Shown: positions 37,301 through 47,466 of the stretch, piece by piece | Numbering within the stretch: position 1 is the stretch's first letter | Layout of the letters: each line of letters begins with the position of its first letter | Source of the DNA: Volvox africanus | Taxonomy: Eukaryota > Chlorophyta > Chlorophyceae > Chlamydomonadales > Volvocaceae | Assembly: GCA_030268105.1 (NCBI GenBank) | Contig: BSDZ01000021.1 | Coordinates: 682,001 to 746,000, forward strand | Length of the DNA stretch: 64,000 nucleotides | Direction: 5' to 3' | Made by a program: the position numbers and the translations under genes | The notes under the pieces: generated by a model | What the model was told of the DNA's origin: nothing | Database searches by the model: none | The model's input: only the letters and a program-made list of their open reading frames with translations

Positions 37301-40300
37301 TATCTAATGGCCACAGCTCATCGCCAATCAGGTTCTAAATAGCCGCCCATCGTTCCCCTTGCGTCATCTTTCACTGGATCCGCGCTTCCCACTGGAATCG
37401 TCATTTTCGTCACAGTTGGTTCCTTCCCTTGATCGACTCTCCATAGCAAATGCAGCCGCCGGTTTTCCTAAGGCTATCGAGCAACACATACCCAGTGAAC
37501 AAACATTCGGAGGCCGTTTCTAGTGAATTGTACTCACTGAAGCCGTCTGCTCATGGCCTGTCAGGCAGACAGGTAATGTGTAGCAGCATGTTGCTTTGCT
37601 TCTGTTACTTCCTGGAGTCCACATTGCAATGCAGTGCACTTGGTGAACCCCATGGACTCCTCCAGTCTTCTGTCATTATCATTCTCATGCGTTTGGACTT
37701 GATATTTTGACCAATTGCACTGTCCGCCCCGCCCCGGTCTCACCTCCATCACGTTTGGTGGGTCACCCTCTGCCTCCAGCTCCTGCTCGTCCGGCGCACC
37801 ATAAGGCGGCATGTCACCCTTCTTGTGAACGACGCAACTAGCGTTGGTAAGGGCGCTAACCTGTGATGTCGGCGGGTATGGCGGAAATACATAAAGAGCA
37901 GAGAGAAAACGCTGAGTTTCATATTAGTGCCTGTATGTCACTTTCTCGGCCACAGGTGCGCTGACATGCGTACCCTAAAGCTTAACACTCGCATATGATG
38001 CAAATGGCGTCATAAACTTGCCCCTTGCTTAGTCGGATGGTTGGAAATGCTGGGAACATCAATTCCACATTTGAAGGTTTACCGAAGACAGCATCCAAAC
38101 AAGCTCAGTCCATCTTAAATTAATAAAAAAATTCGGGAGAGAGCAGAAGCGTGAGGAACTTCACGGGCTTAAAGTGGCTTTACATCTGCTTAAAAATTGC
38201 ATTCCTGCAGCACCCTTGACGAACCCACCTGCCGAATGACTGCGGCGCGGGGGCCCACCACAGGTCCGCATTGCTGCTGCTGCAGGAGCATCTTGACTGT
38301 GAAGCGGCCACGGTTATTCGCATTCGCGTTCTGAGGCGCACTCATGCCCAACCTGTATCACCAAGCACACAAGCATGAAGTACACGCCATCAACTGAAGA
38401 TTTAGGATTTTACACCTGGCTATGAGGCAAACAGCAGCCTTGGCTCACTGCAAGACTTCCAAGGCGTGGCAATGAACTCAGCCAAGGCTGCCTTGCTTTA
38501 AGTAAACCGCTTCACACGCGGGGACGGCCCAGTGTCGAATATCAAGTCTGTGTGTGTAGTGCGGCACGTAACAGTGACTCTACACAGGGCACACTTTCCC
38601 GCTCAGCGAGCTTACCTCGCATCCATACAGAGAGACCTAGACCCCAGCTCATACCGCTCCCTTGGCTCTTTTACTAATCCCCAGCTCACCTGTCCACGTA
38701 GTAAAGCAGCGCCTCAACTGCAGCACAGCGCTTGGAGCCTGCGGGTTCGGTGGAGGTCACCTCCAGCACGCGAACGGCCGTCTCCTTCACTGCCGGATGC
38801 ACCTTGAGCGTGCTTAACCCCAGAGCAAGACGGATATCCCTCAAGTTCTGCAAAGCAGAGAGTTGCAAAACCACATGCGCAAGCAGCTAATGATAAGCAC
38901 CATATCCTGCACATATGCACCAGATGTTAAAATATTGCATGAAGACCAGGCCCTTCCGTTTAGGCTCGAGGATAAGCACACCAAAACGCTTCTCAGGATG
39001 TGGCTCTGTCCATAGAGGCAGCTGCCCCGAAAGCCTTTGGCAGAGGTTGCCACTTCCAAGAACTGCAATCAAACTGAAGTGGCTTACAAGGCGAATTAAC
39101 ACACATGTGCATCTGTGCAAATCAGCCCACAGTACCCAGCGAGCGATGGCAGATAGAGCACACCTTCAGACCAAGTACGCAGCACGACTACCAAGTGTAG
39201 CTGTGCTGCAGCACATAAACATACATAAGGTACTCAAAAGTGATGACCACCCATGGCAACCGGAGCGGGGTCCAGGAATTACGCTGGCCGGGAATTGAAT
39301 TCCGAGTAGGGGCCGTGCAATCAACGCTGGCCTGTGCCCCAAGGATATCCCTCCACGCACAGAACCACCACTCACCTCGCCACCCTTGCCAATGAACCTG
39401 CCCGCCTTGTTCTCCGGCACAACCAGTTTAAATGTGACGGTCACCGGCGTGGACGCCTCTGCAGAGCTCCGAAACTCAGGGATAAGACCCGAAATGCTCA
39501 AATCCCCGCCATGGGGTACCGACAACCCGCTGCCAGAACCACCACCCGGCAAGGGCGCATTTCCATGTACAGGTCCGGCCAGAGGTGGGCCCGCCACCCC
39601 CGCCGCCACGGCCATTTCCATGCCAAGACCAATGCCTAGCTGCATTGCTTCAAGAGGATCGAACGGACCTAGCGGAGGCCCCATGGGAGGCCCACCAGGA
39701 AAGCCAAATGCGGCCGGGGGTGGCCCAAGAGGCGGCTCTGCAAGGGGTTCTCGCAGCTCGAAGAACTGACGGCGGACCTCGTCCGCGACCATGCCAAGAG
39801 CCGCGTAAACCGCGGGCCAGGGACCGCGAAGCTGCGGCAAAGTGCACGTTTGTGCATATGGTTTATGTAAAGGTCGCATCCCGCATGGGGCAAGACGTAG
39901 GCAGCATAGACGAAACAACAAGGAACACAGGCTAGGTGAAGGAGGAAAGATATACAAGCGGTGAGAGCGCCTGAGCGGTGGAACGAAACACACGGTGTTG
40001 AGCGAAGAAGTCAAAAGATGACGGATAGACAGAATGTTTCAGCAACTATAGAGCGTCCATCACCAGCCATTCCCACGACATGGCTTAAATACAAACCAGG
40101 GAGGATTGCCAGGAACAAAATGAATCCAATTAAGGCTTCTCATTAAAGCTTGAAATCGGGCAGAAAGGGGAGAACGGAGCGATTCCCGCAGAGCCTCCGG
40201 GCCAAAGTACCGCAGCAAAATCAAACGGAAAGACATTTATTTGCTGCAAAATGCCGATAGGTAAGGACTGAAATTACAACGCACAAGGAAGTAGTGAAGG

Positions 40301-41894
40301 CACGTTTTCCAAGGCAGCATCAATGCGAACCCAGTCCTCATGCCGGGGGGGAACAACCCCTTAAAATTGGCCATCCCGTCGCCATCAACACGCCAAGCAA
40401 ATGGCGTGTAACAAAATGAGGCAGAAAGCGGATGCTTGCCTCGCAACAAGTGCGGGAAGAATGCAAGTTCTGCTACCGCACTACATAGCCTTACCAGTAG
40501 ATATTCCTCCCCCGACTCCGCCAGCTTAGGGCGGTCGGAGTCTGGCGGCATTATTACGTTGGCCCCACACCGGGCCGAAATGTCACCCGCGGTCAGACTG
40601 CCGAGTGAGTGCTTCAAACCTAGCAAACCAGTCGCGAGATCGGATTGAACCAGCAAACGGACCTCCACCTGCGGTGCATAAAGAGACAAATGCAGAACGG
40701 TTTCACCCTAGACAAGCACGGAGGTAAGGGAAGGCAAAAGCCTGGAAGAGGCAAGGCCCGATGAAAGGCACAAGACGCCAGGCCTTCAGGCAGCCGTACA
40801 CGAGTGCAAATTTAGATGATAGACGCTTACATTTATAGTATCCTACGACTTCATCTTCTAAACTACAAACTGAAGAAGGCCGACGTGAAACTGAGAACAC
40901 CGTTGAATATATCCTTGTGACGGCAGGGGCACACGAGGAGGCATCCATCACCGCGCTCCGCTATGAGCGCTGGCAGCAATAATGTCCAGAACGCCAGTGG
41001 TACAACACAGCTTACAATAGCAGCGACAACGTGGGTCGGCTCACCATCTTTGAGGGGTCCGGGGCAGTGAGGGGCTGGTCGCCCTCAACGGTTAGAGTGG
41101 AGCAGGTGAGCAAGGCCTCCTTCGCCGGATAGGACATCGCGGCGCGGTTCCTGTAAGGGACAAGCAGACGGCAGTGTCATTAGGAGCTCTACGGATGGAT
41201 CCCTGGTGGCGATATGCTGTCCTTACCCTGGTGGAGAGTCAATAGCTATGACTCGGAGGCGATGGCCCTGGATGGGCGGCAGAACAGAAACCTCAGCATT
41301 GGAGGTCTTCCGGATGTTGCGCACCGTTTCTCCGCCCTGCCGCATGGAAAGCATAAGAAGGGGATCATCAGCGCCTGTGGATAAAAGCGAGACGCGCAAA
41401 GAATCCCGCAGTAGCGTGATGATGCACTTAAGCGTGTAACTATAAATATATTTCGTAGCAAATATTTTGTCGTTATGGATACCAACATGATGCTGTGCTC
41501 GTTTGACGGGCGCAGGCCTATGTCGGGACAGGCTTGATGATAACCGTCCTCCCGATCCATATTTATATTAAGTCCTTCAATACACCTACCTTGCCGATGA
41601 CAGCGCCAGCTTGTCCCTCATAGCAGAGGAGTCGAAAATGGATCCCCTTCACGGCGGCAGGCTTGTCTGCCCGCCGGCGCTTGTTCTTCTGCAGGGTAAA
41701 TATTCAGAGTCATAACAATACAAGTATAACGAGCTTTTACCAACTGGATGAACCAATACCTCCTTGTAATCCTTGTCCTGAGGTTTGCGCTTGCCCGCTC
41801 CTTGGTTCAAACCATCTCCCTGCTCCTTTTCGCCTGCCTGCTTTTGTGCATCCTGCGTTTTCTGCGCCTGCTGGGGCTTAGTATCCCCTCCCAT
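34351..41894 (-). CDS. Five-KH-domain RNA-binding protein with Gln-rich regions (HEN4/RCF3-like)
   Basis: Twelve exons join with GT-AG borders and consistent phases: 41760-41894, 41590-41688, 41227-41336, 41045-41150, 40495-40668, 39376-39831, 38690-38847, 38229-38352, 37744-37860, 36467-37090, 36171-36251 and 34351-35871, giving 1,234 residues. KH1 (about residues 57-115) has FRLLCYEGQAGAVIGK-GGE. KH2 (about 151-230) begins VEVRLLVQSDLATGLLG and lacks a clear GxxG. KH3 (about 338-413) has VPENKAGRFIGKGGE. KH4 (about 424-505) has a degenerate loop, CGPVVGPRAAVI. KH5 (about 670-745) has EGINGTNVQQVQAVTNTVV. Introns fall at or just after the GxxG region in KH1, KH3 and KH4. A Gln-rich linker lies between KH4 and KH5, and the last 490 residues are Gln/Ala/Pro/Tyr-rich and prion-like. 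Plant five-KH proteins act in nuclear pre-mRNA processing; that role here is inferred. The ATG at 41894 opens a Lys/Gln-rich N-terminus. Confidence 0.85.
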
Positions 41895-43393
41895 TGGTCC
41901 GGATCCACAGAGTTATTAAAGGTCTTCACTGGCAACTTATAGCCTTGCTGGTCTGACGCAAATTTCCTTACGAAGTATTAATGCAAGGCTGAATCAAATG
42001 TCCCTTCTAACGTTGGGTCCACCTGCCGGACTAACCATCGCAACCGCCGGGGACATACTCCGTTCAATTTCGTATCCAAAACGTAACTTTACAAATAGTT
42101 CTCTTCACGTACATTGGCATAGATTCTCATTTTCATGAAGAAAGAGCGCCCCTTCGGAAGCGAGAAGTTTCCCATTCGATGCCGTGCAAACCTTTTTGTC
42201 CTTATATGGAGGATTATTGAGCTCTGAAATATTCACAGCACACTGTTTATTGCAATAAACAAGATTGAAAACGATTCGTCAGCGTGATCCCTTCATTTCT
42301 TGGTCCTGGGCCCACACCACCAGTCTCCCTAACTTCAAGCTTCCGTGTCCGTCATGTAAACAACTGTCTGTGGAGGAACTCATGACAGAGCATACCAGTC
42401 CTTGTCCCTGTCAGCACCCAATATCCAAAATCAAGCGCAACATCCACTAAAATCTTACTCGGTCCCGTACCCTAGCTACCTGGTAAAAGTATGGTTCACA
42501 TAAGATATGCACATTTCATCAGCCATGCCACTCGTGCATGAAGGTACATCTTAACAAGGGAATTATAGTCCCCCGCTCCAGCAGGCTGACAAGCACCGAA
42601 AAGGGAAGGCAACTCGACACAACCTACGAAAAGGGAGTGATAACTGGAGCTGGGTCGCCAGCACACACTGGTTGCCGGACGAGGGCTACCACCAGCAAGC
42701 TGCGAGGGAATCTGCGAGGGCCCGCGTCAGCGGGCGTCCCGCATTGGACACCCTCTGCCCCCGCCTCCAGGACCTCCATAGCCCTCAGCTGAACCTAATA
42801 TAGCCTTGCACGCCTTCTTAACTCTACCGGCCATGCCCCTTTATGGCATCTACACTGACCTTGCATTCGCAGCGGCATTTGTTCCTCCCACCGTACAAGC
42901 CGTGGGCTGAAAATCCTCTCAGAAAACTGAGAGACACGAGGCCCGTCTCTTGCATTTCCGGTGACAGGTGCCACAGGCAGGCTGTGAAGCAGTCGCTGTA
43001 CCAAGCTCGCCCTCGAACGGAGCGAGGGAACTCGGTGAGGAATCAATAGTCCGAATAGAACTCAGCCAGCTGATCTGCCTTGCTCTGGTAACGCCGCAGC
43101 TTCCTCTTCTGCTGCAGACGACAAATTCTCGAGACACAGCTCACCAAGCTCACTTTGACGTTATCCAGATACTAGATATGAAAAATAACAAACTCATAAA
43201 AAAATATCATATCAATAACTCCACCTGTTTGAACAATTGTAAATAAGACTTGAGTGCAAGAGTTCTAATATATCTTATCTAAACGTGATAAGTCGTGGGC
43301 GCGCTGTAAAACGGCCCGCAACGCCGAACGTTGCTAGTAACATGTGAGCCTTTCATTCAGGGCTTGATGCGACGCAATTTAACATAACTCTCC
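41895..43393. other. 5' flank of the KH gene and intergenic sequence
   Basis: Sequence just upstream of the KH start (about 41895-41990) is homologous to 52741-52830 beside the KH relic, so the duplication included the 5' flank. No other gene was supported. Confidence 0.45.
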
Positions 43394-43487
43394 TAGCGAA
43401 CGATTCAGACCTGCACCTGGCTCGCTGGGCAGCAAGTGAAGTCGGCATTGTTAAGTGAGAACACGCAGCTGCTGCCGTAACAAAGTT
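43394..43487 (-). pseudogene. Duplicated tail of the pherophorin last exon
   Basis: The 94 bp match 44411-44504 with about five differences. On the minus strand they encode the pherophorin end (CYGSSCVFSLNNADFTCCPA...), a stop codon and a few bases of 3' flank. The rest of the exon is absent, so this is the remnant of a tandem paralogue or a partial duplication. Confidence 0.75.
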
Positions 43488-44410
43488 GTATATTTTAGTA
43501 CCTTACTGATAGAGCAGTTAGGTAATAAGCTGAGATCTCTTGTGAGAAGCAAGACTGCAAGCAAGCAGGACCTTACACCTCAGAGTGACAAAAAGTGTAC
43601 ACATTACCCACCAACCTCAGTCACTAGCTGATTGCTATAAACTGACAGATTGAGTAGGGCATAATAATATACATGACAAAATCATGCTGCCCCAAAACCG
43701 ATCAACAAGCATGTGACCGCATGTGTCAGCACACTTTTGAGTTTTGTTAATGTGTGTGATAAAGACAAAGATTTGCACTGCAAATTTAATTACAATGTGA
43801 CCGCTTAGATAACCTTACTTATCCTTACTTATCCTGCAGATAGACCTGCCGTATTAATAAATCCATCCATGCGGCATGGCTTCCAGCAGCAATCATATTA
43901 ATTCTGAATGTTATTTACCATTACTCAGGAAATTCAAACACCTATGCATGATGTATACCTACATCAAGAGCTTCCTGAGGTACTATGTAAGTGGCCATAT
44001 TCACATATTTTTGTGCACATTCCCCCAATCGGCCCCAATATGAAAACACTCCCACCAGCCAATGTCGACAGCGTTACCACCTCGGTAACTAATTGTATGG
44101 AACAGTGAACGGCTTTGGTAACCAGCCGGTTACTGGGGTGCACCCTAGTTACCCTCGCGAAGGCTGCCGTAAGGAGGTACATCAATCCTCCAGCAGAAAG
44201 ATTAATCAACAATCAAGGTACATGCAAAACAAGCAAAAAGGCATGACCTTACTTACAGGTAATGCAGTTCGACCATTATATGTAACCACTTCAAATATAT
44301 CATACCCAATACAAATATATAAGGAATGTAGCATTGTACAATCAGGATAATGATTAAGGTTCGTGATGATCTGACGTAAATTCAATAACAGCATGATACA
44401 GCAGCACTCA
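43488..44410. other. Spacer between the two pherophorin tails
   Basis: AT-rich, no coding signal. A minus-strand TGTAA occurs near 44254 and could serve the pherophorin exon. Confidence 0.45.
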
Positions 44411-44421
44411 TAGCGAACGAT

Positions 44422-44720
44422 TCAGGCCTGCACCTGGCTCGCTGGGCAGCACGTGAAGTCGGCATTGTTAAGTGAGAACACGCAGCTGCTGCCGTAACAC
44501 AGTTTCACGGGAGCACTGCAGGCGCTGGCTTGGTGTATCTCCAGGCACATGTATAGCCCGCTGGCAGGGGTCACAGGGAAGGTGTCGGCCAAACGGCTAA
44601 CGGTCATGAGGCCGTACGTCTCCCCCCGCCATGTCTTGACACTGTAGAAAGGATAGACGGACACACCGTTGATGGTGGCTGAACGAACGGCCTTCGGAAC
44701 CTCCTCCACACAGGCGCGGT
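44422..44720 (-). CDS. Pherophorin, last exon (C-terminal domain)
   Basis: Pherophorins are secreted hydroxyproline-rich glycoproteins of the volvocine extracellular matrix. This exon of about 99 residues starts after a gtgcag acceptor in phase 1 and ends at a stop codon. It has the C-terminal pherophorin-domain pattern: RACVEEVPKAVRSATINGV, an aromatic segment with VYPFY, GLYMCLEI, LCYGSSC and the terminal TCCPAS with paired Cys. No upstream exon, Pro-rich spacer or N-terminal domain was found before rickettsial-like DNA begins at about 44,873. The gene is either truncated or interrupted by that insertion, or has a long intron containing it. Confidence 0.75.
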
Positions 44721-44869
44721 CTGCACGCACCACATGGAATCCGTGGGCATTCGTGTGTGAAAGGCTGGGTGTGGGGTGTACGGCCGTCCGTAAGTGTCAA
44801 GTGGGATTTCGAAACCAGTCAGTGTGCGGAATAACACGGCTCTATGTATACGCCGAGCATACTGTATGC

Positions 44870-45325
44870 TCAGTCAGCTGTTGCATTTAATATGCTATCT
44901 GCCGTAGACATGGCCATGGCTATAATACCTATTGTTATCAAGCCTTTAAAACCGCTGTAGCTATATTTATCTATTATAAATCCTAGTAATTGATCAGCCC
45001 TTAGGTTATCGTTCATACTCAATGCTAAAAAAGCAATCCAACACGTCGTTAACATAACAAATGTGAGAAGAAAAGCGGATATAGTAAATGCTTTTTTTAC
45101 TTGGCTTATACTACTGCCTATTAAAATTCTTTGAAACGCCGCTGGACGCAACGATGGAATAGTGAAGTAAAAAATTAGACTAACCATAGCCCAGAATTTA
45201 GGATTGTCAGTATTGGTTAACTCACTAAACTTAAAATTATTAGAGATAAAAACGTGGCTTACAGAATGATTGGTATAATACATCTGATTCCACATAGTTA
45301 CTGCAATAATCGGTATTACTGTCAT
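44870..45325 (-). pseudogene. Sodium:solute symporter (SSS family) fragment, Rickettsiales-like
   Basis: About 150 residues of a polytopic transporter with several hydrophobic helices (YFTIPSLRPAAFQRIL, FLLTFVMLTTCWIAFLAL, GLITIGIIAMAMSTADSILN). The AMSTADSxLN motif is typical of PutP-like sodium/solute symporters. The N-terminal half is missing because an IS21-type end abuts it at 45326. The C-terminal part stops right after the motif, where algal sequence resumes. AT-rich codon use contrasts with neighbouring exons. In bacteria the protein imports proline or other solutes; here it is a non-functional relic. Confidence 0.75.
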
Positions 45326-45600
45326 TGTCAACTAAAAAGGGACCACGTATTTGCACCAAAAAGGGACCACTTATCTCAAAAATTTTTAGCTCACGGTAAC
45401 CTCACTTTTTTGATTCTTAGTTCTATAACTTGGTCCAGTAATTTTAATTACTTTTCCATGATGTCTTAACCTATCCGTATATCTGTATATCCTGTATATC
45501 TCTGAAACTATCGTTAAATCTGTGATACCTCCATACTGCATGGCTAATTATTGATATTGGAAATCTGTGTCCTTTTGGTGCGCGGTGTATATACATACAA
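45326..45600 (-). mobile_element. IS21-family insertion sequence end (truncated)
   Basis: The segment starts at 45326 with tgtcaac, followed by two 13-bp direct repeats aaaaagggaccac (45334-45346 and 45358-45370). Multiple terminal repeats of this kind are characteristic of IS21-family ends. The istB-like coding tail follows immediately inside. The other end and istA are missing; the inner border is only approximate. Confidence 0.7.
45386..45541 (-). pseudogene. istB: istB C-terminal remnant (IS21 helper ATPase)
   Basis: A 51-residue open frame ends in a stop codon just inside the terminal repeats. It contains DRLRHHGKVIKITGPSYR, matching the conserved end of IstB (D-R-x-x-H-H-x-x-x-I-x-I-x-G-x-S-Y-R). 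IstB is the AAA+ helper of the IstA transposase. The ATPase core is absent and the first 20 residues, rich in repeated I-Y-R, look degraded. Confidence 0.7.
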
Positions 45601-45655
45601 TCACTAAAATAATATTGCTTAAACTATAATAAAATATTACTTATTCCCCTTCACT

Positions 45656-45841
45656 TCAATATACTAATTCCCTTCCAATATTAACTTGACGGTGCCCTTC
45701 CGAATTGGCGTGGCAATCGAACCACGTTGTTACTTTCTGCTCTTTACCCTCAGTTACAAAGTTTGGATACTCCTGAGGTTTTGGAACTATCAGGTTTTTT
45801 CCAACATAACCTATTACTTCCATTTCCGCTGTAGTTATCAT
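45656..45841 (-). pseudogene. SSB-like single-stranded DNA-binding protein fragment
   Basis: A 61-residue frame begins TTAEMEVIGYVGKNL, includes KVTTWFDCHA and ends at a stop soon after. The start and the TTW-F motif match short phage/plasmid-type SSB proteins, which are usually over 100 residues, so it is truncated. It lies 20 bp downstream of the recT remnant in the same orientation, the usual recombination-module order, which supports the call. Confidence 0.5.
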
Positions 45842-45861
45842 TTTTATCTTCTCAAATATTT

Positions 45862-46316
45862 TTAATTTAGTAAGTTAGAATCCTCGTCATAATCTTCAAC
45901 TCTTAGCGGTAAGCCTAAATTCTTTCCCAGTTTCCGAATAGTTACCACTAATGCCATCGCCTCAAAATGAGTTCCCCACGGTGAATCAGGTTTGTGTGAG
46001 CTACGGGAACTTGCCATGCTCTCGTTAATCTCATCCCTGAAACACACTTTTATTTGCACCTCACCTGATTTTAGCTTTACCATACCATAAGTTGCAATAA
46101 GATTATCCTTATGCTGCTTCTCTTTTGACGGGACATGTTTAATATTAGGATTCATCCCAAATTCATAATCAAAAAAGTCATCCTTATAAACCCCGTAAGA
46201 GTAAACATTAGACACTAATGGATTGTTAAATAGCAGTTTAAGCTATCCTCTATAGCCTATTTGCAAGTCAATTGCCTGTCCGAGTGACACAGCAGGATCA
46301 AGTCCATGCTTCGTTT
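45862..46316 (-). pseudogene. recT: recT remnant (phage-type single-strand annealing protein)
   Basis: The intact part (45862-46215) shows the RecT central and C-terminal pattern: VYSYGVYKDDFFDYEFG, PNIKHVPSKE, LIATYGMVKLKSGEVQ, SPWGTHFEAMA, then a basic VTIRKLGKNL stretch. Upstream in the same frame, KHGLDPAVSLGQA and LQIGYRG are recognisable. Residues normally lying between those two motifs are missing, and an in-frame TAG (46243-46245) follows the GYRG motif. The N-terminal region is absent, replaced by AsmA-like sequence. RecT anneals single strands in phage recombination; this copy is dead. Confidence 0.75.
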
Positions 46317-46525
46317 TTTTCAATATTGTAATTGGAACTACCTTTAGCAATTAATTCTCCAAAATTAATCTCGATATCAGTAACTTTTACTAAGTTTTTA
46401 TCGGCATTAATATTTAAAGCAAGTTTGTGTTTTACGTTATCCTCAATATTAAGGTTGGGTATCAAATTTTTAAGATTTTTAGCATCTCCCTCTAGCTGCA
46501 ATTTACCGATAAAAGAGCCGTGTCA
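46298..46525 (-). pseudogene. AsmA-like membrane-biogenesis protein fragment, Rickettsiales-like
   Basis: About 75 residues with KLQLEGDAKNLKNLIPNLNI, HKLALNINAD and VTDIEINFGELIAKGSSNYN. Alternating beta-strand repeats of this style occur in AsmA/TamB-like proteins of alphaproteobacteria. It fuses out of frame with the recT remnant near 46316, and its 5' side ends near 46525 where algal-looking sequence resumes. Identification is by style and phrases only. Confidence 0.5.
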
Positions 46526-46575
46526 TAATTATGTCATAAGGGTTGTTTGAGGTCACTAAATCGGACAAAACCATA

Positions 46576-47172
46576 TTAAGTGAACGGCTGGCATGGCGCT
46601 GCAGCACTCAGGATAGCCTGCAATATCCCGCCAGCGTTTAATTCAGAGACGATGGCTGTATTTAAGGGAGTAGGAATCGGAAACGGCACCAGGAAATTGG
46701 GCGCTGTGCATCCCGGGGCGCCGTTGTACCGGGCTTTAAAGTCGGCCTCCAAGAGGAAGCCCACAGTTGGGACGGCAACCGCGAATGCCTCTTGACGAAT
46801 GACAGCGTTGCCGGTGCCGTTGACTGTGGTGCCGTTATTGACGGGGAACGGTAGAGCTCCCACCTCCATAAGTAATGCTGAGGAATTTCCCACTACGGCG
46901 CCCGTTTGCGCGTTGTAAAGGGGTAACCTAATTTCATTGACTGGGACGCCCTTGCTGTAGAGCTGTATGCTGTCACCACATGAGACTGCTGCTGCCGAAT
47001 GCGACGTCAGCAATACGTACAGCATTACTATTAAGATGGAGGATAGTGTTAAGTTGTTCCATGTAATTTTGTTCAAGTGATTTTGGCGGCTTGGCATTCG
47101 TAATTGCACCTGCCGCGAGCTGCGGTATGTTGCTGCCTCCCACGGACGATTCCTATTGAGACCCATCTTCAT
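46576..47172 (-). CDS. Secreted protein exon, unidentified, algal
   Basis: A frame of up to 198 residues; starting at the internal Met at 47097 gives about 173 residues with a hydrophobic signal segment (LTLSSILIVMLYVLLTSHSA) and an Ala-rich cleavage area. The mature part has three Cys, several NGT/NSS glycosylation-type sequons and blocks such as NEIRLPLYNAQTGAVVG and FLLEADFKARYNGAPGC. I do not recognise the family; it is not a standard pherophorin domain. It could be the N-terminal part of a larger matrix gene whose 3' side was displaced, since its stop lies only about 45 bp from rickettsial-like DNA. It reads toward the pherophorin exon. Confidence 0.5.
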   Translation of the reverse strand: MKMGLNRNRPWEAATYRSSRQVQLRMPSRQNHLNKITWNNLTLSSILIVMLYVLLTSHSAAAVSCGDSIQLYSKGVPVNEIRLPLYNAQTGAVVGNSSALLMEVGALPFPVNNGTTVNGTGNAVIRQEAFAVAVPTVGFLLEADFKARYNGAPGCTAPNFLVPFPIPTPLNTAIVSELNAGGILQAILSAAAPCQPFT

Positions 47173-47373
47173 TCGGCAGCAACAGCACTGTGTGCGATGA
47201 AACTTGTATTGTCACTGAAGATCCCGCAACCTTGCTCGTTACAGCTCTCAGCAACCTCCCCGTTCGCCCGTGGGATGTCAATAGGAGGCTGGCGCCTACG
47301 CAGAAAAAGGCAAAACTGAGCACGGCTGTATGAGTAGTCATGTGGCATTCATAACATTGATTATTTTACTCGC

Positions 47374-47466
47374 TGTGGTTTTGGCAGATGTGCTTTTGGC
47401 AGATATGGTTTTGCAAGATATGGTTTTGGCAGGTACAGTTCTGGCAGGTACCGTTTTGGCAGGTAA
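47374..47466. repeat. 17-18 bp tandem repeat
   Basis: Five to six imperfect copies of a tggttttggcagatatgg / ggttttggcaggtaccg type unit. Confidence 0.7.

Larger units (their letters stand above)
44873..46530 (-). other. AT-rich Rickettsiales-like insertion (mosaic of five pieces)
   Basis: All recognisable reading frames here are bacterial in type, on the minus strand and intronless: AsmA-like piece, recT remnant, SSB-like gene, IS21-family end and symporter fragment. Base composition changes visibly at both ends; flanking algal sequence carries the pherophorin exon (left) and a secreted-protein exon (right). Pieces are broken and joined, so this is decayed transferred DNA rather than a functional bacterial operon. 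An assembly chimera with endosymbiont reads cannot be excluded from sequence alone, but the junctions within the block argue against simple contamination. Confidence 0.75.

Noticed and set aside
44873..46530. Bacterial contamination or assembly chimera as the sole explanation
   Set aside because: Not excluded, but the fragments are mutually fused and truncated and are flanked on both sides by algal secreted-protein exons in one contig, which fits an integrated decayed insert better.
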